Notes under the pieces: generated by a model
Told to the model about the DNA's origin: nothing
The model's input: only the letters and a program-made list of their open reading frames with translations
Databases searched by the model: none
Translations under genes and position numbers: made by a program
NCBI GenBank assembly: GCA_024278755.1
Contig: JAJRSO010000023.1
Span: 1 to 64,000, forward strand
From: Calditrichota bacterium
Lineage (GTDB): Bacteria; Calditrichota; Calditrichia; Calditrichales; Calditrichaceae
Length of the DNA: 64,000 bases
Direction: 5' to 3'
Shown: positions 8,513 to 17,363 of the stretch, in pieces
Numbering within the stretch: the first letter of the stretch is position 1
Layout: each line of letters starts with the position of its first letter

Positions 8513-8846
8513 GATGACCTCTCTATTTTATTGTATACAAAAAAACGGATATTATAAATTTTTACTATCGTTTTAAAAATCTAAAATAATACATTTTACT
8601 CAATAAAAGCAAAGTTTAATCCCGCCTGGATTATTTTTTTAATGTCTGCTTTGTTGTATCCTGATAAAAGAGATTTGCAATCACAGGCTCCTTCTGTGCT
8701 TCCGTCAACAACTGTTCAATTCGGTTTTAAATAAAGTTTATTCAAAAAGTTCCCGTGGCTTTTGGAATTGGAATAAAGATTTGTTAGTTTTGAAATCGGG
8801 TTTGGGGCAATCAGAGCCGGAAAATATTTTCTGAAAGGAAGAGACG
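8513..8846. other. Divergent intergenic region
   Basis: AT-rich 334-bp gap between leftward pepT and the rightward oligopeptidase locus. It must carry both promoters, but I see no convincing -35/-10 pair, operator palindrome, hairpin or small gene. A good ribosome site (GAAAGGAAGAG) ends it just before ATG 8847. Confidence 0.6.
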
Positions 8847-9185
8847 ATGAAACATGTTATATATAGTCTGGTTTTAATAACAGGGTTGATTTTTATGACC
8901 AATTGCAGCAAACAAACAGTAAATCCGCCAAAGGCAAAAATAATTATGCACAGGGATACGACTTTTTCCGATCTGCGCGTTGATAATTATTTCTGGCTCC
9001 GGGAGCGGGAAAATCCGGCAGTGCGCCAGTATCTCGAAGCCGAGAATACATATACCGAAGAAATGATGCGGCATACGAAACCGTTGCAGGAAACCCTGTA
9101 CCGGGAGATGGTGGGCCGTATAAAAGAAACCGACGCGTCGGCGCCCTATCGTTTAGGGAATTATTTTTATTATACACGCACGTAA
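8847..9185 (+). CDS. Oligopeptidase B, N-terminal fragment
   Basis: 112 residues up to the in-frame TAA. It carries the likely lipoprotein signal peptide (lipobox-like MTNC) and the segment DLRVDNYFWLRERENPAVRQYLEAEN, which in the family wraps the propeller onto the catalytic domain. It has no catalytic residues and would be useless alone unless the stop is read through. Confidence 0.7.
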   Translation: MKHVIYSLVLITGLIFMTNCSKQTVNPPKAKIIMHRDTTFSDLRVDNYFWLRERENPAVRQYLEAENTYTEEMMRHTKPLQETLYREMVGRIKETDASAPYRLGNYFYYTRT

Positions 9186-9203
9186 GAAGGCAAACAGTAC
9201 CGC

Positions 9204-10958
9204 GTGCATTGCCGTAAAAAAGGCAGTTTAGAGGCGCCGGAAGAAATTCTGTTGGATGAAAACAAACTGGCCGAAGGACATAAGTATTTTAGAGTCGGCG
9301 TATTTCAGGTAAGTCCGGACCATAATATGCTGGCCTGGTCGGCGGATACCACAGGGGGAGAGAAATACACCCTCTATTTTAAAAATCTGAAAACGGGCAA
9401 AGCGCTGCCGGATCGGGTTCCCGATACCTATTATTCGCTTGCCTGGGCCAATGACAATCAAACGGTTTTTTACAATACGCTGGACGCCGCCATGCGCCCG
9501 TATCGATTATTTCGTCACACGCTCGGAACGGATGCGCAAAACGATCCGCTGGTGTATGAGGAAAAAGACGAAAAATTTTTCCTCGGAATTAAGCGCAGTA
9601 AGAGCGGCCGCTACCTGTTTATGGATCTGCGCAGCCAGATCACCTCAGAAATTCGTTTTTTAAATGCAGATACGCCGCGGGGAACGTTTAAAACGATTAC
9701 ACCGCGAAAAAACAAGGTGGAATATTTCGTCGGACATCGGGGAAAATACTTTTATATTCAAACCAACGACGGCGCTATCGATTTTAAACTGGTGCGCGCG
9801 CCGGCAAATCGAACGGCCAAAAAATACTGGCAAGAAATCATTCCCGGCAGGGAAAATGTTACCATCAGTAGTTTCGAATTGTTTAAAGATTATCTCGTTG
9901 TATTTGAGCGCGAAAATGGGCTGGATAAAATTCGCATTAAAAAATCGGGTCAGGCTGATTTCTCAACGATAACCTTTGACGAAGCCGATTATTCCGTCTG
10001 GCCGGTCGATAATTACGATTTTAATCTGCTTACTCTGCGTTTCGGGTTTTCTTCGCTTAAAACGCCGCGCTCGGTTTTCGATTACAACCTGAAAACCAAA
10101 CAGCGCCGCCTGAAAAAACAACAGGAGGTGCTGGACGGCTACGATCCGCAGAACTATGTAACCGAGCGCTTGTTTGCCACGGCAGCCGACGGCGCGCAGA
10201 TCCCTGTTTCCGTTATCTATAAAAAGGGGATGAATAAAGACGGAAACAATCCGCTGTACCTGTACGGATACGGCTCTTACGGTATCAACATCGAACCCTA
10301 TTTTTCGGTGAGCCGGGTCAGCCTTCTTGAACGCGGGTTTGTTTACGCCATTGCCCACATTCGCGGCAGCAGCGCCATGGGGCGCATGTGGTACGAAAAC
10401 GGAAAACTGTTGCACAAGAAAAACACCTTTACCGATTTTATCGCCTGTGCCGAATATTTAATCGATAAAAAATACACCAATCCCGAAAAACTGAGCATTG
10501 CAGGAGGCAGCGCGGGCGGCCTGTTGATGGGCGCTGTTTTGAATATGCGTCCCGATTTATTTAAAGCAGCCGCGGCGCATGTACCCTTTGTGGATGTAAT
10601 CAATACCATGCTCGATCCCACCCTGCCGCTGACGGTAATCGAATATGAAGAGTGGGGCAATCCGCATATTGAAAAATATTACCGCTATATGAAATCCTAT
10701 TCGCCTTACGACAATGTGGAAGCGAAAGCCTATCCGAATATTTTGATCACGGCCGGATTAAACGATCCGCGGGTGCAGTACTGGGAACCGGCCAAATGGA
10801 CGGCCAAATTACGCGCCCTGAAAACCGATAAAAATCTGCTGTTGCTGAAAACCAACATGGGCGCGGGGCACGGCGGCGCTTCGTGCAGGTACAGCCGGTT
10901 AAAAGAGGTCGCTTTCGAATACGCCTTTATTCTGGACCGATTGGGAATTGCAAAATGA
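9204..10958 (+). CDS. Oligopeptidase B, catalytic C-terminal fragment
   Basis: 584 residues if translation restarts at GTG 9204, which has no clear ribosome site. It holds the propeller part (SADTTGGEKYTLYFKNL, YEEKDEKFFLG) and the whole alpha/beta-hydrolase domain: YGYGSYG, GGSAGGLLMG (nucleophile Ser), WGNPHIEKYYRYMKSYSPYDN, TAGLNDPRVQYWEPAKW (Asp) and GAGHGG (His). Without the N-terminal segment and signal peptide it would stay in the cytoplasm and may not fold. The last bases overlap the next gene in ATGA. Confidence 0.75.
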   Translation: MHCRKKGSLEAPEEILLDENKLAEGHKYFRVGVFQVSPDHNMLAWSADTTGGEKYTLYFKNLKTGKALPDRVPDTYYSLAWANDNQTVFYNTLDAAMRPYRLFRHTLGTDAQNDPLVYEEKDEKFFLGIKRSKSGRYLFMDLRSQITSEIRFLNADTPRGTFKTITPRKNKVEYFVGHRGKYFYIQTNDGAIDFKLVRAPANRTAKKYWQEIIPGRENVTISSFELFKDYLVVFERENGLDKIRIKKSGQADFSTITFDEADYSVWPVDNYDFNLLTLRFGFSSLKTPRSVFDYNLKTKQRRLKKQQEVLDGYDPQNYVTERLFATAADGAQIPVSVIYKKGMNKDGNNPLYLYGYGSYGINIEPYFSVSRVSLLERGFVYAIAHIRGSSAMGRMWYENGKLLHKKNTFTDFIACAEYLIDKKYTNPEKLSIAGGSAGGLLMGAVLNMRPDLFKAAAAHVPFVDVINTMLDPTLPLTVIEYEEWGNPHIEKYYRYMKSYSPYDNVEAKAYPNILITAGLNDPRVQYWEPAKWTAKLRALKTDKNLLLLKTNMGAGHGGASCRYSRLKEVAFEYAFILDRLGIAK

Positions 10959-12076
10959 AATCTCTTTTCCTAAAGAGGCATTCCCGAATGCGTTTATCGG
11001 GAATCCGTAGCAAAATCTTTTTTAGTGAAAACGTTTCTAAACTTTTAAAGTTTGGAAAAATCGGAATGACGATCCTTTCTGCCGAAATCCTTTTTATCTC
11101 TTTTGCTCCGGTTTATCTTTCTGCCCAGTCTCGGCCGCAAACGACGCGTATCGGCGATTTTACCCTGGAGAACGGACAGATTATTCGGGATTGCAAAATT
11201 GTCTTTAGAACCTTTGGAACGCCGAATGCCGATTCGAGCAATATAATTTTGTATCCCACCTGGTTTGGCGGTACCACCGAACATCTGGGCCGTTTCTGCG
11301 CGCCCGGAAAAATTGTGGACAGTACGAAATATTTTATTATCGCCGTGGCCGCGTTGGGAAACGGCGAATCATCTTCGCCTTCCAACAGCGCACAGCAGCC
11401 GGGGAAAGTTTTCCCGCTATTTAATATCCGCGATATGGTGCATGCCGAGTATAAAATGCTGCAAAAGCAATTCCGCCTGACCCATATCAAAGCGGTGCTT
11501 GGCGGTTCCATGGGCAGTATGCAGGCCTTGGAATGGACGGTGCAGTATCCGGATTTTATGGATAAAGCCGTGGCCTATGTGGCAACGCCAAAACTCTCTT
11601 CCAGCGATCTGCTTTTAATGCGTATTCAGGAACAAATCATTCAAACGGCAGGCACGGATACCAGCGCCGCCTGGGTAACTTTATCCGCCTTAACCCGTTA
11701 TATGGCGCGGACGCCGGAGTATGTGACCCGGCATACAAAGCCGGAGGCGGTGGGCCGTCTGTGGCAGGTCTGGCAACAGGAGAAACATGCACCGTTTACA
11801 TTACAGAACTATCTTGCGCAGCTAAAAGCGATGCAGCGACACGATATTTTTAAAGCCTTTGGCGGCTCCCAACGGGAAACGGCAAAGCGTATAAACGCTT
11901 CTCTACTGCTTATCGTTTCCGAATCGGATCACCTGCTTAACCCGTTGCCGGCACAGGAATTTGCAAAATATCTGAACGCCGAAGTGCTACTTCTAAAGGG
12001 AAACTGCGGACACCTGGAGCCGGGCTGTCAGATGAAAAAAGTTTCACAGTCTATCCAAAACTTTCTTGAGAGATAA
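10955..12076 (+). CDS. MetX-like alpha/beta hydrolase with disturbed signal peptide
   Basis: 373 residues from ATG 10955, overlapping the upstream stop as ATGA; an alternative start is ATG 11066. Homoserine O-acetyltransferase-like fold: the oxyanion region near YPTWFGGTTEHLG, nucleophile Ser in GGSMGSMQALEW, acid in SESDHLLNP, and His in GNCGHLEP. Family members may be acyltransferases or plain hydrolases; exported ones like this are usually hydrolases of unknown substrate. An export signal ILFISFAPVYLSAQ is preceded by about 40 odd residues encoded by intergenic-repeat-like DNA with two palindromes (10979-11002, 11035-11057), suggesting an insertion into the signal peptide. trmO follows 2 bp later. 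Confidence 0.75.
   Translation: MKSLFLKRHSRMRLSGIRSKIFFSENVSKLLKFGKIGMTILSAEILFISFAPVYLSAQSRPQTTRIGDFTLENGQIIRDCKIVFRTFGTPNADSSNIILYPTWFGGTTEHLGRFCAPGKIVDSTKYFIIAVAALGNGESSSPSNSAQQPGKVFPLFNIRDMVHAEYKMLQKQFRLTHIKAVLGGSMGSMQALEWTVQYPDFMDKAVAYVATPKLSSSDLLLMRIQEQIIQTAGTDTSAAWVTLSALTRYMARTPEYVTRHTKPEAVGRLWQVWQQEKHAPFTLQNYLAQLKAMQRHDIFKAFGGSQRETAKRINASLLLIVSESDHLLNPLPAQEFAKYLNAEVLLLKGNCGHLEPGCQMKKVSQSIQNFLER
11035..11057. repeat. 23-nt palindromic repeat, copy 1
   Basis: TTCTAAACTT, central TTA, AAGTTTGGAA: a near-perfect palindrome also found at 21815-21837 and 28569-28591. This copy lies inside the reading frame of the MetX-like hydrolase, just before its export signal. Confidence 0.7.
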
Positions 12077-12078
12077 AT

Positions 12079-12558
12079 ATGCGCAAAGATATCTTGTTTA
12101 AGTCCATCGGCACGGTTCACAGCGATTTTAAAGATACGTCCAAAATTCCCATTCAGCCTGTTTTTGCCGATGAGGCAAAAGGCCGTATAATAATTTTTCC
12201 CGAATTTGTACAGGGCTTGCGCGATCTGGATGGATTTTCCCACATATTTTTGTTCTATTATTTACACAAAGTTCAAAACGCAAAGTTACTGGTGCAGCCG
12301 TTTATGCAGGATCATGAGCGGGGAATATTTGCAACCCGTGCGCCCTCCAGGCCCAATCCATTGGGGTTTAGTCTGGTAAAGCTGGATAAAATTATCGATC
12401 ATACAATTTATATTTCCCAGCTTGATGTTCTGGACGGTACACCGCTCATCGATATCAAACCGTTTATCCGGCGATTTGATTACCGGCAAAACAGCCGCGA
12501 GGGCTGGACGATGGAAGTGGACGATAAACAGGCGAATCGTCGCGGGCGCCGGGAATAA
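12079..12558 (+). CDS. trmO: tRNA (t6A37) N6-methyltransferase TrmO
   Basis: 159 residues. SAM-dependent enzyme that methylates N6-threonylcarbamoyladenosine at position 37 of tRNA-Thr, tuning ACC/ACG-type decoding. Family (UPF0066, YaeB/TsaA) signatures are clear: SIGTVHSDFKD at the N-terminus, LDGFSHIFLFYYLHK, GIFATRAPSRPNPLGFS and LDVLDGTPLIDIKPF. At 159 residues it has only the beta-barrel core and lacks most of the C-terminal domain of the 235-residue E. coli protein, as in many bacteria and archaea. ATG 12079 starts 2 bp after the hydrolase stop, so the pair is probably cotranscribed, without obvious functional link. Confidence 0.9.
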   Translation: MRKDILFKSIGTVHSDFKDTSKIPIQPVFADEAKGRIIIFPEFVQGLRDLDGFSHIFLFYYLHKVQNAKLLVQPFMQDHERGIFATRAPSRPNPLGFSLVKLDKIIDHTIYISQLDVLDGTPLIDIKPFIRRFDYRQNSREGWTMEVDDKQANRRGRRE

Positions 12559-12623
12559 AATTTCCTTTAAAATATTTTACTATAGTATTCATAAACCGGA
12601 CAATTTTTTAATTAAGGAATTAA

Positions 12624-13622
12624 ATGAACTACAAACCTTCCGAACAACGATACCAACAGATGCGGTACAAACGCTGCGGGAAAAGCGGCCTGTTGCTTCC
12701 GGCAATTTCCCTGGGACTGTGGCATAATTTTGGGGATACGGATAGCTTTGAAAACAGCCGAAATCTGATTTTTAGGGCGTTTGATATGGGGATTACCCAT
12801 TTTGATCTGGCTAATAACTACGGGCCGCCTCCCGGCGCGGCCGAACGTAATTTCGGTAAAATTTTAAAATCCGATTTGACGGCGCACCGTGACGAAATCA
12901 TTATTTCCACAAAAGCCGGCTGGGAGATGTGGCCGGGGCCTTACGGAAACTTTGGCTCCCGTAAACAACTGGTTGCCAGTCTGGACCAGAGCCTTAAACG
13001 GATGGGGCTGGATTACGTGGATATTTTTTACCATCACCGTCCCGATCCGGATACGCCGCTGGAAGAGACGATGGGCGCGCTGGATTATATCGTGCGCAGC
13101 GGCCGGGCGTTATATGTGGGCGTCTCACAGTACGACGCACAGCGAACATCCAAAGCCGTACATATTTTGAAAGAATTGGGGACGCCGCTACTTATCCATC
13201 AGCCGGTTTACAGTATGTTCCGACGCTGGGTGGAAGACGGACTGGGTGATGTGCTAATAAAAGAGGGCGTTGGCGCCACTGCATTTTCACCGTTGGCGCA
13301 GGGGCTGCTGACCGACCGTTACTTAGACGGTATTCCTGCCGATTCGCGTATGGCCAATCCACACGGTTTTCTGAAAAAAGACCAGCTTACCCCGGCTATT
13401 CTGAGTAAAATTCAGAAACTTAACCATCTGGCAGAGCAGAGAGGACAAACCCTCAGTCAGATGGCCATTGCCTGGGTTTTACGTCTGCCGGCTGTCACTT
13501 CGGCGCTGGTTGGCGCCAGCAAGGTTTCACAAATCGAAAACTCGGTGGCGGCTTTAAATCAATTGGATTTCAGCGAAGCGGAACTTGCAGCCATTGACGC
13601 TGTTCTTACAGAAAACGAATAA
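12624..13622 (+). CDS. Aldo/keto reductase, YghZ/L-glyceraldehyde-3-phosphate reductase-like
   Basis: 332 residues. The N-terminus YKRCGKSGLLLPAISLGLWHNFGD and HFDLANNYGPPPGAAERNFG are diagnostic of the YghZ (AKR14A) branch, which reduces L-glyceraldehyde-3-phosphate and detoxifies methylglyoxal. Catalytic residues: Asp in HFDLANNYG, Tyr in NNYG, Lys in STKAGWEM, His in YHHRPDP. The C-terminal VGASKVSQIENSV binds the NADPH phosphate. ATG 12624 is preceded by TAAGGAATTAA. It lies 65 bp after trmO on the same strand and is a cytoplasmic enzyme. Voltage-gated-channel beta-subunit homology is a property of the family and not evidence for a channel here. Confidence 0.9.
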   Translation: MNYKPSEQRYQQMRYKRCGKSGLLLPAISLGLWHNFGDTDSFENSRNLIFRAFDMGITHFDLANNYGPPPGAAERNFGKILKSDLTAHRDEIIISTKAGWEMWPGPYGNFGSRKQLVASLDQSLKRMGLDYVDIFYHHRPDPDTPLEETMGALDYIVRSGRALYVGVSQYDAQRTSKAVHILKELGTPLLIHQPVYSMFRRWVEDGLGDVLIKEGVGATAFSPLAQGLLTDRYLDGIPADSRMANPHGFLKKDQLTPAILSKIQKLNHLAEQRGQTLSQMAIAWVLRLPAVTSALVGASKVSQIENSVAALNQLDFSEAELAAIDAVLTENE

Positions 13623-13675
13623 CCGAACGGCTAATTATTTAAAAATATAACGGTGTTTTTTTAGGAGAAAAATTC

Positions 13676-15565
13676 ATGTATCAGGAATTCATTCGTACGC
13701 TTATCGTCTTGATTTTATTTACGGTTTCCGTTTTTGCCCAGCGTATTCCGGCGTCCTATTCCGGTATTCAGCGCGGAGCAGACGGAAAATTAATTCTTAA
13801 AACGGAACAGGTCACCTATCCTGAACGCATTTCAAAATCTTTCTATGGCTTACAAAATATGATTGGTAATCCGCAGGGTACGGAAAACGGTTTGCGATTT
13901 GATTTTAATGATCCGGAATTTACGGGCCTTATGTATTACGGGTTTATTCCCTACGGCGATTCCAAACATCCCCAGCCGGTGTTTTTTAAACGGACTTCCA
14001 AAATAAAAAACGGCAAGGCAACCATTAAAATAAAAAAGAAAATGGCCGGGAAATACGATATGATCGGCTGGGAAGCCGGCGGTAAGGGAACCATTGGCTA
14101 CCGTATCGCGGATACTAACGGCCGTATGATTTACGAAGGCCGGATTTCCTTTAAAGGAACGGGGCCCTTTGAGGTGGACGATACCATTGTGGAAGGCCCG
14201 TTTGTTAATTTGCTACACAGCCGGGGCGCTACCATTTCCTTGACAACCAACCGCGCGCTTATTGCAAAAGTTAAAATAAACGGTCAGGTTTTTAAAGACG
14301 CCAGCCCGGTTTTTTACCATGAAATTAAGATAAGCGGCCTGACGGCAGACCAGGTATATAAATACTCCGTTTATATTGGTGCAAATAGCCAAACCTATTC
14401 TTTACACACAGCGCCGGTTGCCGGTGCGCGTAAGCCGTTTACGTTTGCCTATGCCAGTGATTCCCGTGGCGGAAGCGGCGGCGGAGAGCGTAATTTTTTT
14501 GGCCCCAACGTATATATGATAAAAAAAATAATGGCATTAACCGGTTTTAAAAATTCCGCTTTTATGCAGTTTACCGGCGATTTAATCAGCGGTTACCGCA
14601 ATCATAAGGAAGAAATGAATTTACAGTACGCCAATTGGAAACGGGCGATAGAACCCTATGCCCATTATTTACCCGCCATTGCAACTATGGGTAACCATGA
14701 AGCGCTTATCCACTCGTTTAACGACGGTAACTCTTACGGGTATTCGGTGGACCGGTTCCCTTTTGTCACAGAATCTGCCGAAGCGGTTTTTGCCGCAAAT
14801 TTTGTAAATCCGCTTAACGGCCCGGAAAGTGAAGACGGCGCTGTTTACGATCCCGATAAATCGGCTGTTGATTTTCCATCATATAAAGAGAACGCTTTTT
14901 ATTATACCTATGATAATGTAGCCATGGTGGTGATGAATTCCAATTACTGGTACGCGCCCAGCCTCAAACACCACCCCGAAACAAGCGGTAATTTACACGG
15001 CTATATTATGGACAAACAGTTGCAATGGTTAAAAGAGACGCTGGCAAAATTAGAACAGGATACTAACATTGACCATATTTTTGTAACCGAGCACACGCCG
15101 TTTTTTCCCAACGGGGGTCACAGCGGTGACGACATGTGGTATGGCGGGAATAACAAACATCGCGCAGTGGTGGCGGGCAAACCGGTGGAAAAAGGCATTA
15201 TCGAACGGCGGGATCAACTGTTGGATATGATTGTGAACAAATCGGCTAAGGTTCGGGCAATACTAACCGGCGACGAACATAACTACTGCCGTATGGCAGT
15301 GGGGCCCCAAACGGTAATTTATCCGGAAAACTACGAAGGACCGAAATTAAAACTAACGCGCACCATCTGGCAAATAAACAACGGTTCCGCCGGCGCGCCT
15401 TACTACGCACAGGAAAAGCTTCCCTGGTCGGATATGGTAAAAGGGTTTACCACGCAAAATGTGGTGGTTTATTTTCATGTGAACGGTAAAGAGATAAAAG
15501 TGGAAGTACAAAATCCGGATACGCTGGAACCGGTGGATGAAATGGAGTTAACGTCACAGAAGTGA
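13676..15565 (+). CDS. Secreted calcineurin-like metallophosphoesterase
   Basis: 629 residues with an N-terminal signal peptide (MYQEFIRTLIVLILFTVSVFAQ, cleavage after AQ). A fibronectin-like N-domain (about 160-245, ending KYSVYIGANSQTYSLHTAP) precedes a metallophosphatase domain: FAYASDSRGG (first metal Asp), QFTGDLISG, MGNHEA (catalytic His), EHTPFFPNGG and LTGDEHNYCR. This plan resembles bacterial purple-acid-phosphatase-like enzymes, but the PAP metal set cannot be confirmed residue by residue. Probably a periplasmic or extracellular phosphoesterase. It starts after TTAGGAG with 8-bp spacing, and the SDR gene follows 60 bp later. Confidence 0.85.
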   Translation: MYQEFIRTLIVLILFTVSVFAQRIPASYSGIQRGADGKLILKTEQVTYPERISKSFYGLQNMIGNPQGTENGLRFDFNDPEFTGLMYYGFIPYGDSKHPQPVFFKRTSKIKNGKATIKIKKKMAGKYDMIGWEAGGKGTIGYRIADTNGRMIYEGRISFKGTGPFEVDDTIVEGPFVNLLHSRGATISLTTNRALIAKVKINGQVFKDASPVFYHEIKISGLTADQVYKYSVYIGANSQTYSLHTAPVAGARKPFTFAYASDSRGGSGGGERNFFGPNVYMIKKIMALTGFKNSAFMQFTGDLISGYRNHKEEMNLQYANWKRAIEPYAHYLPAIATMGNHEALIHSFNDGNSYGYSVDRFPFVTESAEAVFAANFVNPLNGPESEDGAVYDPDKSAVDFPSYKENAFYYTYDNVAMVVMNSNYWYAPSLKHHPETSGNLHGYIMDKQLQWLKETLAKLEQDTNIDHIFVTEHTPFFPNGGHSGDDMWYGGNNKHRAVVAGKPVEKGIIERRDQLLDMIVNKSAKVRAILTGDEHNYCRMAVGPQTVIYPENYEGPKLKLTRTIWQINNGSAGAPYYAQEKLPWSDMVKGFTTQNVVVYFHVNGKEIKVEVQNPDTLEPVDEMELTSQK

Positions 15566-15626
15566 CTTGTTTTGTGGAATTAAACTATGAGAGAAGCATT
15601 GAATTTTTAAATGTGAGATTAGGACG

Positions 15627-16472
15627 ATGTTTAAAGAAAATATTTTTAAAGATAAAACCATCCTTGTTACCGGCGGCGGTACCGGGCTGGGACGATCCAT
15701 GGCGACCTATTTTTCCGGACTGGGCGCCAATGTGGTTATCGCCAGCCGAAAATTGGAAGTTATTCAAAAAACGGCGCAAGAAATGGAAAAACAAACCGGG
15801 AATCCGGTTCTGGGCCTGCAGCATGATGTGCGTGACTACCGGAATATTAAAAATTTAATTGCAGAAATAACCAATCGTTTTGGCCAAATTGATGCGCTGG
15901 TCAATAATGCCGCCGGAAATTTTATCAGTCCCACGGAACACTTATCGTACAAGGCGTTTGATACCATTGTGGATATTGTGCTACGCGGCAGCTACTATTT
16001 AACGCTTGCCTTCGGTAAGTACTGGATTGAACATAAAATTCCGGGAACGGTTTTAAGCACGGTTACTACCTATGCTTCCACCGGCAGCGGTTATGTGGTG
16101 CCTTCTTCTATTGCAAAGGCCGGTGTATTGAATTTAACCCGCTCGCTCGCCGCGGAATGGGGCAAATATAAAATCCGTTTAAATGCCATTGCGCCGGGAC
16201 CCTTTCCAACCAAAGGCGCCTGGGATCGGCTTTTGCCGGATCCATCGATGGCTAAAGCGATGGAGCAGCGTATTCCGTTAAAGCGGGTGGGCAAGCACGA
16301 AGAGTTGTGTCATTTGGCTGCTTATCTGTTATCCGACTATTCCGCTTATATCACGGGTGATGTAATTACGATTGACGGCGGTGAAATGCTGGCCGGCGCC
16401 GGAGAGTTTAATTTTTTGGAACAGCTTTCAGAAGAAGAGTGGCAGGTTATGCTGGAAAAACGAAAACGGTAA
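15627..16472 (+). CDS. SDR oxidoreductase, 2,4-dienoyl-CoA-reductase-like
   Basis: 281 residues. NADPH-binding TGGGTGLGRSMA at residues 15-26, NNAAGNF motif, and a C-terminal half that lines up closely with mitochondrial 2,4-dienoyl-CoA reductase (GSGYVVPSSIAKAGV, AAEWGKYKIRLNAIAPGP, LSDYSAYITGDVITIDGGE, GEFNFL). As in that enzyme, the usual SDR catalytic Tyr of YxxxK is Ser (SxxxK). A role in beta-oxidation of unsaturated fatty acids is the likely one; no other fatty-acid gene is nearby. ATG 15627 follows TTAGGACG. Confidence 0.85.
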   Translation: MFKENIFKDKTILVTGGGTGLGRSMATYFSGLGANVVIASRKLEVIQKTAQEMEKQTGNPVLGLQHDVRDYRNIKNLIAEITNRFGQIDALVNNAAGNFISPTEHLSYKAFDTIVDIVLRGSYYLTLAFGKYWIEHKIPGTVLSTVTTYASTGSGYVVPSSIAKAGVLNLTRSLAAEWGKYKIRLNAIAPGPFPTKGAWDRLLPDPSMAKAMEQRIPLKRVGKHEELCHLAAYLLSDYSAYITGDVITIDGGEMLAGAGEFNFLEQLSEEEWQVMLEKRKR

Positions 16473-16754
16473 AAGAATCACCCTTAAATTCTAACGTACA
16501 AATAACAAAGACCAAATAAATATCAAAAAAAAATAATTTAAATCTCAAACAAGAATCACCTTGCAGAGGTATGTTTTAATTTTAGAATTTGGTGTTTCCT
16601 AAATTTTACTTTAGAAATTTGGGAGATAGTTTTTTTTAGAAAATTTAACCGGATTTTAAAATGCAAAATCCGTAGCTTTGATTTTCGGGGACTTTTATTT
16701 ATATTTCCCCCGTTTTAGTGTACAATTTAATCTATAGTAAAGGGGGCTTTAGTC
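16473..16754. other. AT-rich intergenic region with hairpin
   Basis: CCTAAATTT (16598-16606) pairs with AAATTTGGG (16615-16623), and a T8 run follows six bases later, a possible weak terminator for the SDR gene. No small gene seen. AAAGGGGG just before ATG 16755 is a strong ribosome site for the next gene. Confidence 0.4.
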
Positions 16755-17348
16755 ATGAAGGAAAGATACATTTCCAGAGTGGACAGCTCAAAAAGTAAAA
16801 TGTACGGATATTTATTACGGTTGTATAAGAATAAAAGCGTTCTTTTTCAGCAGTGGTTTCCGGATAAAAAATACGGTGGCAAAGAAACCGCCTTAAAAGA
16901 GGCGATAAGGGTTCGCAACGCTAAAATGGCCGAATATAATTATAATCCCGGAAGCGGTTTGTCCAATTTAAGCTGGAAACCGGTACAATTGGATCGTGAA
17001 CCAAAAAGCAACACCGGATATCTTGGCGTGTATGAGAGCCACGAATATAAAAAACTTAAAGACGGCAGTAAAAAGAAGAGCAGTTATATTGCCGCTTCCT
17101 ATGTGGAAGAAAAAGGGAAATCAAAACTAAAGAAATTTTATTTTGGTAATAAACGCACAAGAGAAGAGGCGTTGAAAGAAGCAGTAAGATTCCGAAGCGC
17201 CAAAGAATTGAGTTTACGCGCCGCTGCGGTTGAGTACAACCGGAAACTTCAGGAGCGTTTCATAGAAGCCGAGAATAAAATACTAGCCGAACAGAGAAAA
17301 CAAAAAAAAAGCGCAAAAGCGAGACACACTAATTCTGTTCAGAATTGA
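16755..17348 (+). CDS. Protein with two AP2-like DNA-binding units
   Basis: 197 residues, very basic. Two related units are visible: residues ~12-60 (YGYLLRLYKNKSVLFQQWF...KETALKEAIRVRNAKM) and ~84-155 (TGYLGVYESHEYKK...KKFYFGNKRTREEALKEAVRFRSAKEL). Each has the pattern of bacterial AP2/ERF domains: G-x-x-G-V/L-x-x-Y, a basic beta-sheet with an aromatic strand, then an E-A-L/A-x-x-A helix ending in R. A coiled, Lys/Gln-rich tail follows. No HNH nuclease or integrase part is attached, unlike most bacterial AP2 proteins. Stand-alone gene with a strong ribosome site; the MBL gene starts 15 bp later. Probably nucleic-acid binding; target unknown. Confidence 0.6.
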   Translation: MKERYISRVDSSKSKMYGYLLRLYKNKSVLFQQWFPDKKYGGKETALKEAIRVRNAKMAEYNYNPGSGLSNLSWKPVQLDREPKSNTGYLGVYESHEYKKLKDGSKKKSSYIAASYVEEKGKSKLKKFYFGNKRTREEALKEAVRFRSAKELSLRAAAVEYNRKLQERFIEAENKILAEQRKQKKSAKARHTNSVQN

Positions 17349-17363
17349 AACAGTAAGGAACGG

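Larger units (their letters stand above)
8847..10958 (+). pseudogene. ptrB: Oligopeptidase B gene interrupted by in-frame TAA
   Basis: One continuous reading frame encodes a 703-residue S9A prolyl-oligopeptidase-family serine peptidase, except for TAA at 9183-9185 between YYTRT and EGKQY. Homologues as I recall them read YTRTEEGKQY here, so a single Glu codon GAA to TAA change explains it. The N-terminus MKHVIYSLVLITGLIFMTNCSK looks like a lipoprotein signal peptide with Cys20. The catalytic Ser is residue 555 in GGSAGG, with His in GAGHGG near the end. No frameshift is seen, and the rest of the frame is well conserved, so the mutation is recent, a sequence error, or the codon is read through. 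Confidence 0.85.
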
